A stretch of 64,000 bases of DNA, taken from Arctopsyche grandis (lineage: Eukaryota > Arthropoda > Insecta > Trichoptera > Hydropsychidae). A model generated the notes under the pieces. That model did no database searches and was not told where the DNA came from. It was given only the letters and a program-made list of their open reading frames with translations. This document shows positions 1 to 23,512 of the stretch, piece after piece. Made by a program: the position numbers and the translations under genes. The DNA lies in the NCBI RefSeq assembly GCF_051622035.1, contig NC_135358.1:11352001-11416000 (forward strand), given 5' to 3'. Position 1 is the first letter of the stretch; each line of letters opens with the position of its first letter.

Positions 1-2195
1 AGTTTTATATTTGAAAACTAGTAAATGCGATAACAAGCAGGAACTTCGGTCGTTACACCTTCCTGTTACTCCATTTCAAATTATAAACTGATTAAATCGA
101 ATAAAATAAATGTTATTATTATATACGTGCTGGAAAACCGTAATACATATACCCCACTATATTATTTAATGCAGACCCAATCCCTTTCAGTGTACATATT
201 TGTATACGTCACAGAAGATACATGGGTCATCAAAGAAATTTCTAACGACTTATTTGGAATTCGAGAGACATCCTAAGTATAATGTTCGACATTGGGCGGT
301 ACATGTATTCGATAGGTTGTATTTTCTGATATTACAAGCAGTCTAAGGGCTTCCGAAGTAGGACAGCATGCCCAGCGGTTGTCGATTGTTATCCGCTTGT
401 CGGTCACGTTCTTCGTCGCAAATCTGGCGCACGTGGATGGAATAGAGCCTCCGTTCCGGGAAAACTCCTACAAAATGATTTTTTTCCGATTTTTCTATTT
501 GGCACTTGGATTTTTTCCACCAACGACGCCCTCACTCACCTCCCTTACATATATTTCTTTTTGACGCTTCGTCTACGCATTTTTTTTTTCAATTTTACCT
601 CAACAAAAATAGATTATTTTTATATGTATTATTTATTAGCTTCAGTTGAATGTTTGTTGTTTGAAAAATCACTGTTTGTATATAATGTTAAAAAACACAT
701 TATGAAATCTCATATACGTATGTATATTTTGAGTATATTATACGTATCAACGACATACATAATTTAACTTAAATATCATAAAAAATGTGTACTTACTTGT
801 TCAGAATTGGTTTATGAATACAAAGTCTTACATGTTTGTTCGCATCAAAATACTGGTTTTTTGGAATCTGCTTTCGCTCTATGAGCTATTTGAAGAATAA
901 GATAAAAAGGATTTATCGTTTACATCATCTATACTTTATTGTTCGAGTACTCTCAATTTTTGCATTTGCTTTTTTGGTTCAATTCAGTGCGTTCCTTTCA
1001 ATTCTTTTTATAATAGAAGTATCGAAATACTTGAAAAGATTGTATTTTGTTGTAACATAGATATGTATATTTATACATACACATGTAGGTATATCAATCG
1101 ATTTCAGACACTATTGTTACATTCGAACAATGGCCGAAGCGAAATCGTTTGCGCGTGAAAACGTTAGTTATGGTTGCCAATTTAGCGCCTTCAGCAGGGG
1201 TGGCGAAAATTGACGAATCGAGTCGTTTCTTGGGGTGCAAAATTCTACGCCGGAAGTCTCATAATTACCATTGAAATCACCTCTTGCAGGACAATTAAAT
1301 GAAATCCCCCTTCAACCTTACTGCTTTCGCCTCACCCCCTTCCAACTACAGACTACCATCTCCCACTTTCACCTCTTCTTATAAAAGGGGAGGTCAGAGG
1401 AGGTTGGTTGAAATATTCGTCTTCGTATCCATTAGCAGAGAGAATCGGTCTCCATCCCTAGGTTCCAACTTGCCCTTTGTTTTTCCAATGGTGGAGAGGG
1501 ATCTTTTCGATCCGAAAACGTCGTCGCCAGAACGCCCTCTGCGAGAACCTCATTTATTTTGTTTTCGAGAAATACACCGCAAAGCTTCGACGGAGGCCGA
1601 GTATAGTCGGAAAAACTACTGACAGCTAAGCGAGTGGAAAACCATGGAAAAACTGCACGGAAACAATTTAGGTATATCTATGAGTGAAACGCTAGTTCTA
1701 TCTAATATCAAAATTCAAATATAATTAGATCAAAATGAACGTCGAACTTTTTCTACATTTTATTTTATCCATCAAAGTTTTAATCAAGTATTTTTCTACG
1801 TTGAAATATTTTCTTTTTAATAACGCGGATAAAAAATATTCACAAAGTCGTTAACTCAGTAATCAGTTGTTATAGGGTTTGCGTACTGAATGAAATATAG
1901 AATCTCTCAAACGCTTATAAAAGCTTACGGATAGCCGCAAAGTCATTACATTTAAGAAGATTAGGATGAATTATTTGTTTTACCATAATCCGTAGTGATC
2001 ATTTTAATTAGGGGGCGATTTGCTTTATTCTCGGGGTCTGGGAGATAATGTTATTCGCTCCTAATTCCAATATCGGCGACTTCAATATCGGATTAGTCGC
2101 GAATGATCGCTTAATTCAATTTGCGTTTAAATATTAAATGCTCTATATAAATGAACACTGTTGGGTTTATTTTAACAATTGTTTGTTTGTTTTAG
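1..2195. other. Non-coding flank/intron upstream of the first visible Fur2 exon
   Basis: No convincing exon is visible. Because the exon at 2196 opens in the middle of the convertase catalytic domain and is preceded by a TTTAG acceptor, this stretch is probably intron of the same gene. The segment 1100-1660 is richer in GC and has fewer simple repeats than its surroundings, but its open frames show no recognisable domain. The catalytic Asp exon and the prodomain were looked for here and not found. Confidence 0.6.
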
Positions 2196-12847
<10,652 letters not shown>

Positions 12848-15439
12848 CGCTCAGTGTAAAGTGTAGCTAGCCAAATAATTATATTGAACCAATACAATTG
12901 TTTTCTTTTTTACATATTACATAAAAAATATTTATACATATACATATAATGAAAGGAATTATACGAATTGGATATACGGAGAAGTTTTATATTTATTACA
13001 ATATAAAATACCATTGAAAAACGCACGCGTGCAGCCGAAGTCTATTGAAATGACTAGTTGAAATGTGATTTTTTTAATATTAAAGTATATATGTATGTAT
13101 AATATAATATGATGAAACAAAGTAATCGATTGTGAGTGAGAAGCTTTCCCTTTGAAAAGTATATAAATATGAAACAAATGTAAAAAATAATAGTACGATT
13201 GCGCATTACAGACGAAATGTTCAGATCTCATATTGAACTCACTCATGCATGTATTATATATTATTTTTCGATATGTTACTGTGTGAACAAAAGTTGTATT
13301 GTAAATAATTATTATTATACATTTTAGTTTATTTGTCACAATTTAGAAATTACTGTAAAATCAGTGTCCATTGTATTTATATATAAACGATAAATAAATA
13401 AAAAAAGTATATCTATTTGAGTATTTACATCTAATGTTACGTGAGTAAGGCTGATTGGACGGCTATACTTTGAGCAACATTTGAAAAACACTAATATAGT
13501 GAAAAATGTACTGTCAATATATGAACTGTAGATAGATTTATAAACCGATTTTTATCAATATCTGTCTTTATATATGTATGTATGTATGTGAAATTTTTTT
13601 TCGAATTGATTTGCTTTCTACGAAAGATTTTTTTTTAATTTCTTATTGAATAATCTCAAAGTGCCTATGGCCTATCGTTTAGTATATTCGTTTGTATTTA
13701 AAATGTAAACATATGAATATTTAAAAATATATGTTCCTGTTCTCAACGTTGTCACACTCGGCTTTACCTCTTGATTGATATGATATATTCAAGATGAAAG
13801 TCTGATCATTATTTATGTAATTGAACCGTTAGTTGTGTCCTTATTATATATGTGAACAATGTTGACTAATTTGCAGGATGCTGTATATATAGGTATATTC
13901 CTAAAATAAAATGACTACGAAAAGCATGTTACAAGAATTTATTCACTTAAAAATTGAATCTGTTTTTCGCTTAATTAAACTTATCGATTATGAATATAAT
14001 TTGTATTAGTTAAATGATTTATTTTTACTTTATGAACTTACTACGTATTTTGTGTTGTCTATTTTTTTTTCTTAGAAATTACAACAGCTTTATTTTTTGA
14101 TGGTTAAAAAGTCCGCTTATAAAATAAACAGCAACATTATATATGTATGACCAACAAATTGTCTTTTTTTTATATAGAGAAAGAAAAAGTGTTAACTGGT
14201 TGTAAAATATTGAACGTGAATGTTCTGAGAGCATAAATTATTTGTGTAAAATTGTAATTTAAAATACGAAAAAATAAATAAGAAATACTTTTTCATGTTA
14301 AAAGACTTATTTTGCACATACTTTCATTCTCCACTCACTCTTTTCCAAACCATGTATAATATATAGAACCCTCATAATTTTTCACTCACCACCTTTAACT
14401 GACAGCATTCAAGAGCGTAAGTGTCTACCAAATGCAATATAAATACCAACGTAGTGAGTTATTTCGGGCCAAAATTTATATTTAGACCAGTTAATATGTA
14501 TACATATGTAGATTCATTGTCGTGCGTTCGCAATGGAGTAATGGGGTGGCGTAAGGGGCGACTGGGTTATGTGAATTAGCCGGGATTCATATATATATCA
14601 CATACATACAACATAATATTATGTATGCATAGGCAGTTCCGGGGAATATTTCTCACAAAACAAGAAGGTTAACGACGGAGTTAATTTCTCGCACCGCAAA
14701 TTGGTCCGGGTATTGTTTAACATTTGGAGGTTACAAAGAGACCCCCACTCGTTCGGTGAACGCGACCAGGCCCTAACGGGCTAGAAACGCTTTGACGATT
14801 CAACGGGAACAATAAGACATTTTGTACTGCGGCCACTCCACAAAGGGTTCAAATTAATTTGGAGGGAAAAACTCCCAAGACGGACAAGGGGTGGGGAAGT
14901 TGTCCCGTTTTGGTCCTAGCAACTGGGAGACAATAGACTGAGTACGATCTCCATTTTACATAAATTATACTCGCAAAACTTATCCATAATACGTTTATGT
15001 GCATAATATGAGGAGTAAGTTGGATTAATTTAGTTTCACTAATGTCCTAATAACCGAACATATTTATCGTGATAAGGCTACAATGTCAATGTACATATGT
15101 ACGTACATATTTGCATAAATACGTTTCATGTTTTCAAACTCAAACATTTTATTGATTCAGATGTGAGCCCATCAATTTTGAATTGATATGTAGTGTATAT
15201 ATGTTGCAAACATTTAAAATGATCCAAATCATCGAATTATTATATCATTACTCTTTTTATCCGTGGCATATTAAATACATTATTACATTGAGCTAATAAA
15301 TATAAAATATATTTATATTTGCATTCGATAAGAATGAAACTCGGCGTTGTATAATACATAATAATATTATACATCACTCAAAAACTAATTTTGAATTATA
15401 TTTAAAAATATTATGTACAGTCTATGTGTTCACTTCAGC
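12848..15439. other. Fur2 3' UTR and intergenic DNA
   Basis: No second gene is visible. Overlapping AATAAA signals at 13391-13404, and again near 14270, are possible polyadenylation sites for Fur2. The block 14500-14945 is GC-richer, lacks simple repeats and has no long ORF; it may be a conserved regulatory segment or a decayed repeat. Confidence 0.55.
13391..13404 (+). promoter_or_regulatory. Candidate polyadenylation signals of Fur2
   Basis: TAAATAAATAAAAAA contains overlapping AATAAA hexamers about 545 bp after the Fur2 stop codon. No closer strong signal was seen. Confidence 0.45.
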
Positions 15440-15799
15440 TCGTTCATGAACTTAATAGTTTGTTCATACACGAACTATTGATTTTAGTTTACGTGCTTGC
15501 AGTCAAAAGCTATCTACAGATAGACTCACCAGGTGTTATATGATTTTTTTCTGTCAATACTGTGGAGCTATTAAAACCTTTGAGATGTCAAAACGCAAGT
15601 ATTTAAATTGGAAAACCAATGGAAACCACATAAAAACGTTGCTATAGTTTCCAATTTTTTAAATATTGTTATCCAAAGTAAGCATACATACATACATAGA
15701 GGATGGGACAAACGCTTGAGGATACTTAAACTAATGAAACTAGTTAACTGGCCAGATTGGTTAGTGCATGAATAGACTAGTATGTTCATGAATGAACTA
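15440..15799 (-). mobile_element. TIR element (non-autonomous), copy 1
   Basis: The ends are inverted repeats: CGTTCATGAACTTAATAGTTTG on the left and, reversed, AGTTCATTCATGAACATACT on the right. The interior (ACATCTCAAAGG, TTTTAATAGCT, TCCTCTATGTA, CTGGCCAGTT on the minus strand) is shared with 17777-18186 in the other orientation. No coding capacity and no superfamily hallmark, so it is called only as a TIR element. Confidence 0.65.
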
Positions 15800-15908
15800 A
15801 ATATACATTTGGAATCTATAATATGTTTGTATAATGCATATGAATGGTCACCCTACATACACATAAAAGTAAATTAATTCGTTTCTTTCTTGATTGGCAG
15901 TTTTTGAC

Positions 15909-16175
15909 ATGACGCCACTACGAGGAGTTCGTGTTTTCTCACTGTTGATTTTGTTTTCTCTGTTTGGAGAATGTGTGAATTTAAATTATTTTATTGACGT
16001 ATCGGTTTTGAAAACGTATAAACACTGTATAAGCGTGGTAATTTTTTTTTGTCAGATGCTCTGCAAATCAATCCTTGGCCGTCTCCATATTATCCAGGTT
16101 ACCCAGAATTAGGGGGCTATCCTATGCCAGGACCAATGCCCGCCATACCAGGCTTTCCACGGTTTCCACTGCTAG
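15909..16175 (+). CDS. Possible small secreted Pro-rich peptide gene, partial
   Basis: Exon 15909-15972 gives MTPLRGVRVFSLLILFSLFGE, a typical signal peptide, and ends in phase 1 before GTGTGA. An acceptor (TTTTTTTTTGTCAG) opens exon 16056-16175 in the matching phase: ALQINPWPSPYYPGYPELGG, then PMPGPMPAIPGFPRFP, ending at TAG|GTATC. An acceptor (TTGATTGGCAG) lies 8 bp before the ATG, so an upstream 5' UTR exon is possible. No downstream terminal exon was identified, so the gene is incomplete or decayed. I do not recognise the family; Pro/Gly/Tyr-rich short secreted proteins include cuticular, silk-like and antimicrobial peptides, and none can be chosen. Confidence 0.4.
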
Positions 16176-17580
16176 GTATCATTGCATTTTTGAATGAATT
16201 ATATTTTATTATATATTTATTGCTGATAGTTCAGATTTAATACTGTGCTAAGTGATAGGTTAGCTGTAACTTTAAAATATTGTGAAATATAATTATATAT
16301 ATAATACATATATAAGTATATATTGAGGCGAAACGGAGAAAAATGTTAAAATATTCAAATCTCACATTGTGTAATGTGTTGGAAAACAAAAGGAAACGGC
16401 GAAGGCTATTTCCAAATGAGTGTGAGGTGTTGTATAAAAGAGGAATTTCCCTTAGAAACACAGTAACATCACGAAAAAAAAATTCAATTTGAATTATTCA
16501 AAAGGATACTGCGTGGCGATTACTCGAGAGCTATCTTTTGGACGACATCCTTAAAAATTCATCCGGCCAATTATGTTTAAATTTTCCCCGAGGGAATGAT
16601 TATGTAACGTTTCGTCCTTTTTGTGGCCGGCCTGTATTCGAACAGCATTCTGTTTTTCTCTTTCGTTTGTAAATTGAAGAAAAATACAAGAAAATAAATT
16701 ATATTATTCAAAGCGGTCGGAGTACAATGTCTCTTTGTATTTATAATCAAACAAAAATCATACATACATACATATTATACAAGCCAATCGACAATTTAAC
16801 TTTATATATAATATTAAAACAATTTTATTTCATACTAAAATATATATTTTTAGTATTTTTGCGTACTAACTTACATACAATTAAACACGTTTTCCTGGCA
16901 CTAAAATGACATTTGTATATGGAAATATTTCATTTTAGTTTCGCTCGTTTTTGAATTCCCACTACTGCCATTATTTTTGCTATAATTTAATTTCGTCCAT
17001 TGCATTCTCTCACGGGATAAGAGAGGCAAGTAATGGTAGTAAAAAAATCCACGGATATATTTTAATTCACGTAGAGCTAATAGTCGTTTGTATGAGAGAA
17101 ATGTCACTAGTATATGCGGATGATAAATACATATGTGTGTACATACTGCAAATTTATTAATTCAATTTTATAAATATTATATCATACCTACGAAGATACA
17201 TATATACATATGCTTAGAAGAAACCAGTTTATGAGAATCGTGTGAAGAATACACTCGTGTGTTATTTCTTGTGGAGTTTAAATTACTTGCGACTTCATCT
17301 TCAACTTGAAAAAGTGCACGGCAAGTACTACTTCAAAAGTGACGAAGAGATATATTTTTACTATACATATTATACATGCATATGTTTATTTACTATATTT
17401 ACTATACATATTATGTATGCATTGTATATATTTATTATTTACCAAGTGTAATATTATCGATATATTTTTTTAATTCAATAAAATCGAACATAACATGGTA
17501 TATTGATAGTTTAGATATGATACGTGACGACTTACTAGCCTTCAATCTCATTTCTCTGTTTTTAATAATAATTTACGTAA
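16176..17580. other. AT-rich intergenic DNA
   Basis: Only short, low-complexity open frames. A last exon for the peptide gene at 15909 could lie here but was not recognised. Confidence 0.5.
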
Positions 17581-17742
17581 TATGACGGGCTGTAAGCCAG
17601 ACTGGTACAAGTGACATTTTTTAAAAAAAGCTGGTTTAAGTACTAAAATAATAGCATTTCATATATGCTATTATTTTAGCACTTAAACCAGATTTATTTT
17701 TAAATGTCACTTGTACCAGTCTGGTTTTCAGCCCGTCATATA
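17581..17742. mobile_element. Fold-back MITE
   Basis: Two arms of about 75 bp are near-perfect inverted repeats (TATGACGGGCTG, CCAGACTGGTACAAGTGACA, CTAAAATAATAGCAT and their complements) around a loop of only a few bases. The flanks are TA-rich, allowing a TA target. No coding capacity. The transcript would form a long hairpin. Confidence 0.8.
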
Positions 17743-17776
17743 TAAAGTTTTTATTTGTCCAAGTGTAAATTTCGTT

Positions 17777-18186
17777 CGTTCACAAACATGCTAGTTTGTT
17801 TATACAAGCCTAGTTTACATAATCTGGCCAGTTTTAGTGTACACAAAAGAACAAATTGAAAAACGAACTAGTCTATTCATGCACAAACTATTAGGCATAA
17901 GTTTAAGCATTCTCAGTCGTATATTCCATCCTCTATGTACCATATGTATGTATATTTGCATACCTTGGGTTGCAATATTTTTAATATTAGCGCAAACGGG
18001 AATTATATCAAAGTTGTATTGTAGTTTCTATATGATTTCCCTTTTAAATACTTTTAACATCTCAAAGGTTTTAATAGCTAAAAGTCTCATGCGACACCTA
18101 GTCAGTCTATTTGAAGATAGATTTTGACTGCTAGCACCTAACCAATAGTACGTGTATGAATAAACTAGTATGTTCATGAATGAACG
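17777..18186 (+). mobile_element. TIR element (non-autonomous), copy 2
   Basis: Same family as 15440-15799. The left end CGTTCACAAACATGCTAG and the right end CTAGTATGTTCATGAATGAACG are inverted. The shared interior includes CATCTCAAAGGTTTTAATAG and ATTCCATCCTCTATGTA. It starts about 35 bp after the fold-back MITE. Confidence 0.65.
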
Positions 18187-19199
18187 GGAGAGAAAAATTG
18201 GACTGCCATATACAAATATACTGCGTATATTCGATATATTCAGAATTATCGATGTTAAATTAAATCGCACTACTCACACTTCAAATATTGCTAGGAGACA
18301 CATTAGAAGTTTCATAATTTCCTTAATCAGTTTGTGCCTTTTTGTATTAAATTCTTTGTCTCCCCCCCTCAATATTTTCACGGCCGTTTCATTAATCACA
18401 ACGAATGGCGAAGATAACAAGCGGAGCTTTATGGAAACGATGATAAATGCGTTGACCCGAAATTTAAAGTTGTCTAGATAAGAAATGTTTAAAACAAAAT
18501 GATAAACTAACACGAATTTGATTATGATGAATGACAGGGGTGGGAGACGAGAAGTACCTCCACCTACCGTCTCGAGCCTTCTTCTACTGCATAGTCGAGG
18601 GAAAGCGGCGGAAAAACCGACGACAATTTTCCGCGATTTCGTCCGCTTAATTGTCGAAAAAGTGACACTGACACTCGTCCAATTCCTTCAAATTGGAATT
18701 GTTCCGAGTTTTTGCGCGGAGGGAAATGAACCGCATTTCAAAGCTAATCCTGTGTCCTCGGCAAATTTAGGCTACTTCCTCTTAGATTGAGCCGTTTCGA
18801 AACGAAATATTTCATTTTGATTGCTTTTAATTAATCGAAATTTGAATTGAAAATAATTATAGCTTGCAAGTCAAATTCAACTTTTGCCCAATGTACTTCA
18901 TAATCGGCGCGATCGAATTGAATATTAATTTAATTAAGGTGGGTAAATTTCGAAGCTGGCTCCATTGTGAAGGAAGCGTCTGGACTTTGGAACTAGCACA
19001 AAATGGTCGCTCCATTACCGGAAACAATGCACATGAAAATCTCATTAAGCCCGACGAGATGCACCTGACCCCTTCTAGTGCTCATCACTCTCCTATGTCT
19101 TTAGAATTAAATCTATAGCTCATCACACAAATCCCAATTTCAAAGCCAGCCGCAGAAGCGTAAACTGTATTTAGAAAGAGACATGCATCTGAAATATTA
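18187..19199. other. Non-coding; GC-richer block 18520-19090
   Basis: The 18520-19090 block has few simple repeats and relatively high GC, with short open frames in several phases but no domain, splice-consistent exon or signal peptide that I can support. It may be a regulatory segment or unique intergenic DNA. Confidence 0.4.
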
Positions 19200-19632
19200 C
19201 ATATTTTATTTTATTTTATTTCATAGAACATGAACACTCGCCTTTACAGATCGCTCCAAAGCGACGAGTGCACTTAAACAAATAAAATACAATCAATCAA
19301 TATATTCGTATATATGTAAATAAACATTTTTATACAAAGGGAATTCATACAAACATCTGCAATGACATCTATGGAGAAATGTTTGCAGCATGTTATTATT
19401 AAATTAGCGTACCTCAAGACGCTGAATAACTTGATATTAGCAAGATAGGAAAGGAGATGCCAATTTTACAGGAACCGTTTCAATGAAAATCAGAATAATT
19501 GACAAACTCTAATAAGAAACGATCGACCTGGAATCACAAACCAAGGTGTGGCCAGCAGTAGGACTCGAACCCGTGACCACTCTGCTCGAAAGCATAAAAT
19601 GCTAACCACTAGCCCACGCCGTTGTTTTGCCC
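19200..19632 (-). mobile_element. tRNA-derived SINE, copy B (best preserved)
   Basis: On the minus strand: GGCGTGGGCTAGTGGTTAGC (A-box region), then ACGGGTTCGAGTCCTACTG (B box, 19561-19571 on the plus strand), a body with GATTCCAGGTCGATCGTTTC, and a tail of (AAATA)n at 19201-19225. The head resembles a tRNA with a variable arm, but the 3' half of the acceptor stem and the extra 350 bp show a SINE, not a tRNA gene. Related copies: 9478-9790 and 53415-53840. Confidence 0.8.
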
Positions 19633-19987
19633 GTTGATTTTGGTTGATCAAAGATTGACTTTGGGGATAAATTGATACGTTTAGTAAAATAATAGACCAC
19701 TGATTATAGTATAAATATATTAATTCGAAACGAAAGAACACGTGTAGGTAATTCAATGAGATGACATCCATGTACACATATTGTAAAAAATAAAGCACTT
19801 GATTAATTTTAAATACCCTCAGTTCGGTCATTTAAAAACATGAGAAAAAAACGTTTACTTTATATCTTCATGGTCATTTTAATGATGTTTGCATTATAAA
19901 AACTTGCAAGTGAACTATTTGTTTGATTTATGTACATATGTACAGACTTAGTTGATAACGCAAAATCATTATTGCGTCTTTTTTTAG

Positions 19988-20915
<928 letters not shown>

Positions 20916-22753
20916 AACATATATGTCTTCAGAAATATAATTTTATCATCTAAAAATTGTTTTTATTTATCATTCAAATATATGTACATACAAATAAACA
21001 TACTCGTGTTTATTTGACAATGGCGTCAAATTGACATTACAGAGTAATTCCAAGTCGTCACTAAAGTTTAACAAAAAAATAAAAAAGTATATGTACAACC
21101 AAATGAAAAATTAAAAAAAAATAAACATAAATATTAAACAAATGCAATACTATGTATGAATACACGTAACGATGTCAAATTAAACAATCCCACAACCAGA
21201 TAAGCATATTTTAGATTGAAAAAATACAATAGAAATCTGGTTAAGGAGCTTGAAACTCCTTGCAACAGGTGACGAAGCCATCAGATGATTGGTACGTGCC
21301 ACAGGAGAAGAAAACAAACTGCGGCATTTAATGTACCTGAGATGTATGTACATATGTATGTGTCTATGTAAGAATTTCATCTTACGTATTATTTGAACAC
21401 TTTTTCTAATATTATATGATGATAATTATTTTAAAAGCGTTGAATCTATGCATATATGTATGTACAGTCCCCTGACAAAATGGATGGACCACTAAGGTTA
21501 AATAGTAAAACAGGCTACTGAATGCAAATATGAACAAAAATTTGTGAAATTTGAGATTGAATATGCTAGTTAGGGTTCAGGTAGTGACCCAAGTTGAAAA
21601 TAAAAAAAAATGGTTCGAAGGGGATGCAAAACCTCAGATGTACTCAGATGTAGAAGAGAATATTTTTAAATTCAAAATTGGATGACCAATGAAAAATGAA
21701 ATTTACTTAAAATAATAAAGAAAATGGGGTAACCGATTCATACGTGATATCGCATCTTAAATATTAGCTTAATTACATATAAGCTGGAATTTCTGATCAT
21801 ATACATAATTTGAGCATTCATTGATTTCGTTCAAAGTTCAAAGTTAGCATTTTTATTTGAATATTTTCTATTTAGATCAACACTGTTGAAATAGTAGAAT
21901 TTTTTGTCACAACGTATGTAAATGATAATAAGTGTTATCATGTTAAAAACGTCATTTTTAAAATAAACAATTCCGAAAATTCAACTTCATTTACAATGTT
22001 TGTTAAGTAATTTATGTATGTACATTATATACAGAATGTTCAACGAAAGTTAAATTAAATTATTCATAAAGGCATAAAATAAATTTGGCGTGTTTAAAAA
22101 GTATTTCATGTATTATACATACATATATGAAATATTTTCTTAAAAACCCAGATACTAAATATTATACATATTACATATTAAATACATAGCGGTTTTAAAT
22201 AATGAAACCAATTAAAATTCCTTGTGTTATATACATATATGTTTATCTTCCAGTTGTAACATATGTACATATGTATATACTATTTGGAATATATTTCGTC
22301 TAACCCACGATAGTCGATTCATATGGTGAATTACATTCCAACTGGTCAAATATATTACAAATGAAAATACATTTCAACTATAAGTTGGTACAAGTTAAAT
22401 GGAGAAGTTAGATTTTCGTGAAAACGTCACTCGACTAGTAAATTGAGTTCGAAATTCACATTTTTGTTATGAACACATTCTTAGAGTTATCGTAATATGA
22501 TACGCATTACCTTTATTCGTAATACCTAGCAAATATTAACGCATTATTGAATTCTAAAGCATTCTTAAAAACATCAACGCTGTCAAAACTCAACTGTTAT
22601 AATAACATAACTAGCTCACATTGTTGAAAATGCATTTGCGCTTATAGAGATATAATTTCCTAGTTGAATTTTATCCGAATATAAATGAACTAGAACGCTA
22701 GTTGTAACTGCTAACTGAAAATACGCTTCCACTGTAATATACATATATACCTA
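20916..22753. other. AT-rich intergenic DNA with a possible Tc1-type end
   Basis: No gene is visible. At 21466 TACAGTCCCCTGACAAAATG resembles a Tc1-like inverted repeat next to a TA target; its partner end was not found. The rest is AT-rich and low in complexity. Confidence 0.4.
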
Positions 22754-23116
22754 CTAGCTGAACCCGGCATGCGTTGCAATGCCACAATAACGCATGTAAT
22801 TCCCGTTCCCGTTCCCATTCCCGTTCTCGTTCCCATTTGTCGGAAAAACACAGGCAGCGAAGACATTTGAAATTAATCAATTATTTGTTTATTTTGCCCT
22901 AACAATGCATGTCGCGACGCGAAAAAAATTGATATTATTGCGTTGCAATGCCACTCGTTCCCGTTTTTCCCGTTTCCGTTCCTGTTTTTGGCCGATTTTT
23001 TTTTACAGTAAGCTTCCCGGATATGCATAGAACAAATCCTGAGAGTTACATCGTAATCAGTTCAGTGGTTTAGGAGCCCATTCGAGACAGACAGAAAAAA
23101 CATTGATTTTTATAGA
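22754..23116 (-). mobile_element. Non-autonomous Helitron
   Basis: On the minus strand it runs A|TCTATAAAAATCAATG ... hairpin GCATGCG/CGCATGC-type stem, GGGTTCAGCTAG|T. The 5' TC, the 3' stem about 10 nt from CTAG, the insertion between A and T and the lack of a target duplication are the Helitron hallmarks. The interior has GAATGGGCTCCTAAACCACT and several (GGGAAC)n hexamers. No coding capacity. Confidence 0.88.
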
Positions 23117-23427
23117 TTATTACACACATTATGCCAAGCAACCCTGGTAAAGAGATCAAATGATGACTCCTGATGGATATAAATCAAAATTTTGAGATCG
23201 TAATTTGTCATGAAAACAATACTTTATCCATCTGTATTCAGTATATTATATAAGCATATGTATTTACACATGTAGATACACACATGCATATGTACATATG
23301 TATGAATGTAAAAAAGCAATAATTATTGTGACGCACGTTATCTTATTTGCTAATATGTACTTTTTTATTTAAAAAATGAAATAAAACTGTTTCGTGCAAT
23401 ATAATATATTACCCGTGATATTTCGCC

Positions 23428-23435
23428 TATATAAA
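23428..23435 (+). promoter_or_regulatory. TATA box of SP2
   Basis: TATATAAA lies 85 bp upstream of the SP2 start codon, the spacing shared by the other genes in the array. Confidence 0.6.
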
Positions 23436-23512
23436 TTGTGAATTTTTCCTGCCAAATTTTAGTTATGCAGAAATATTATTCAGAGCATAAAGTTTTGAAA
23501 AAAGAATTTAAA

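Noticed and set aside
379-564. A VDGIEPPF stretch that resembles the DDGIE of the convertase Asp exon
   Set aside because: Only the DGIE letters match; the flanking residues and splice sites do not fit a furin exon.
19540-19632. Possible tRNA gene on the minus strand
   Set aside because: Good A and B boxes, but the 3' half does not pair as an acceptor stem and a 350-bp tail follows; called as a SINE.
23465-23512. Upstream in-frame ATG of SP2
   Set aside because: It would place 16 charged residues before the signal peptide; the ATG at 23513 gives a normal signal peptide and normal exon length.
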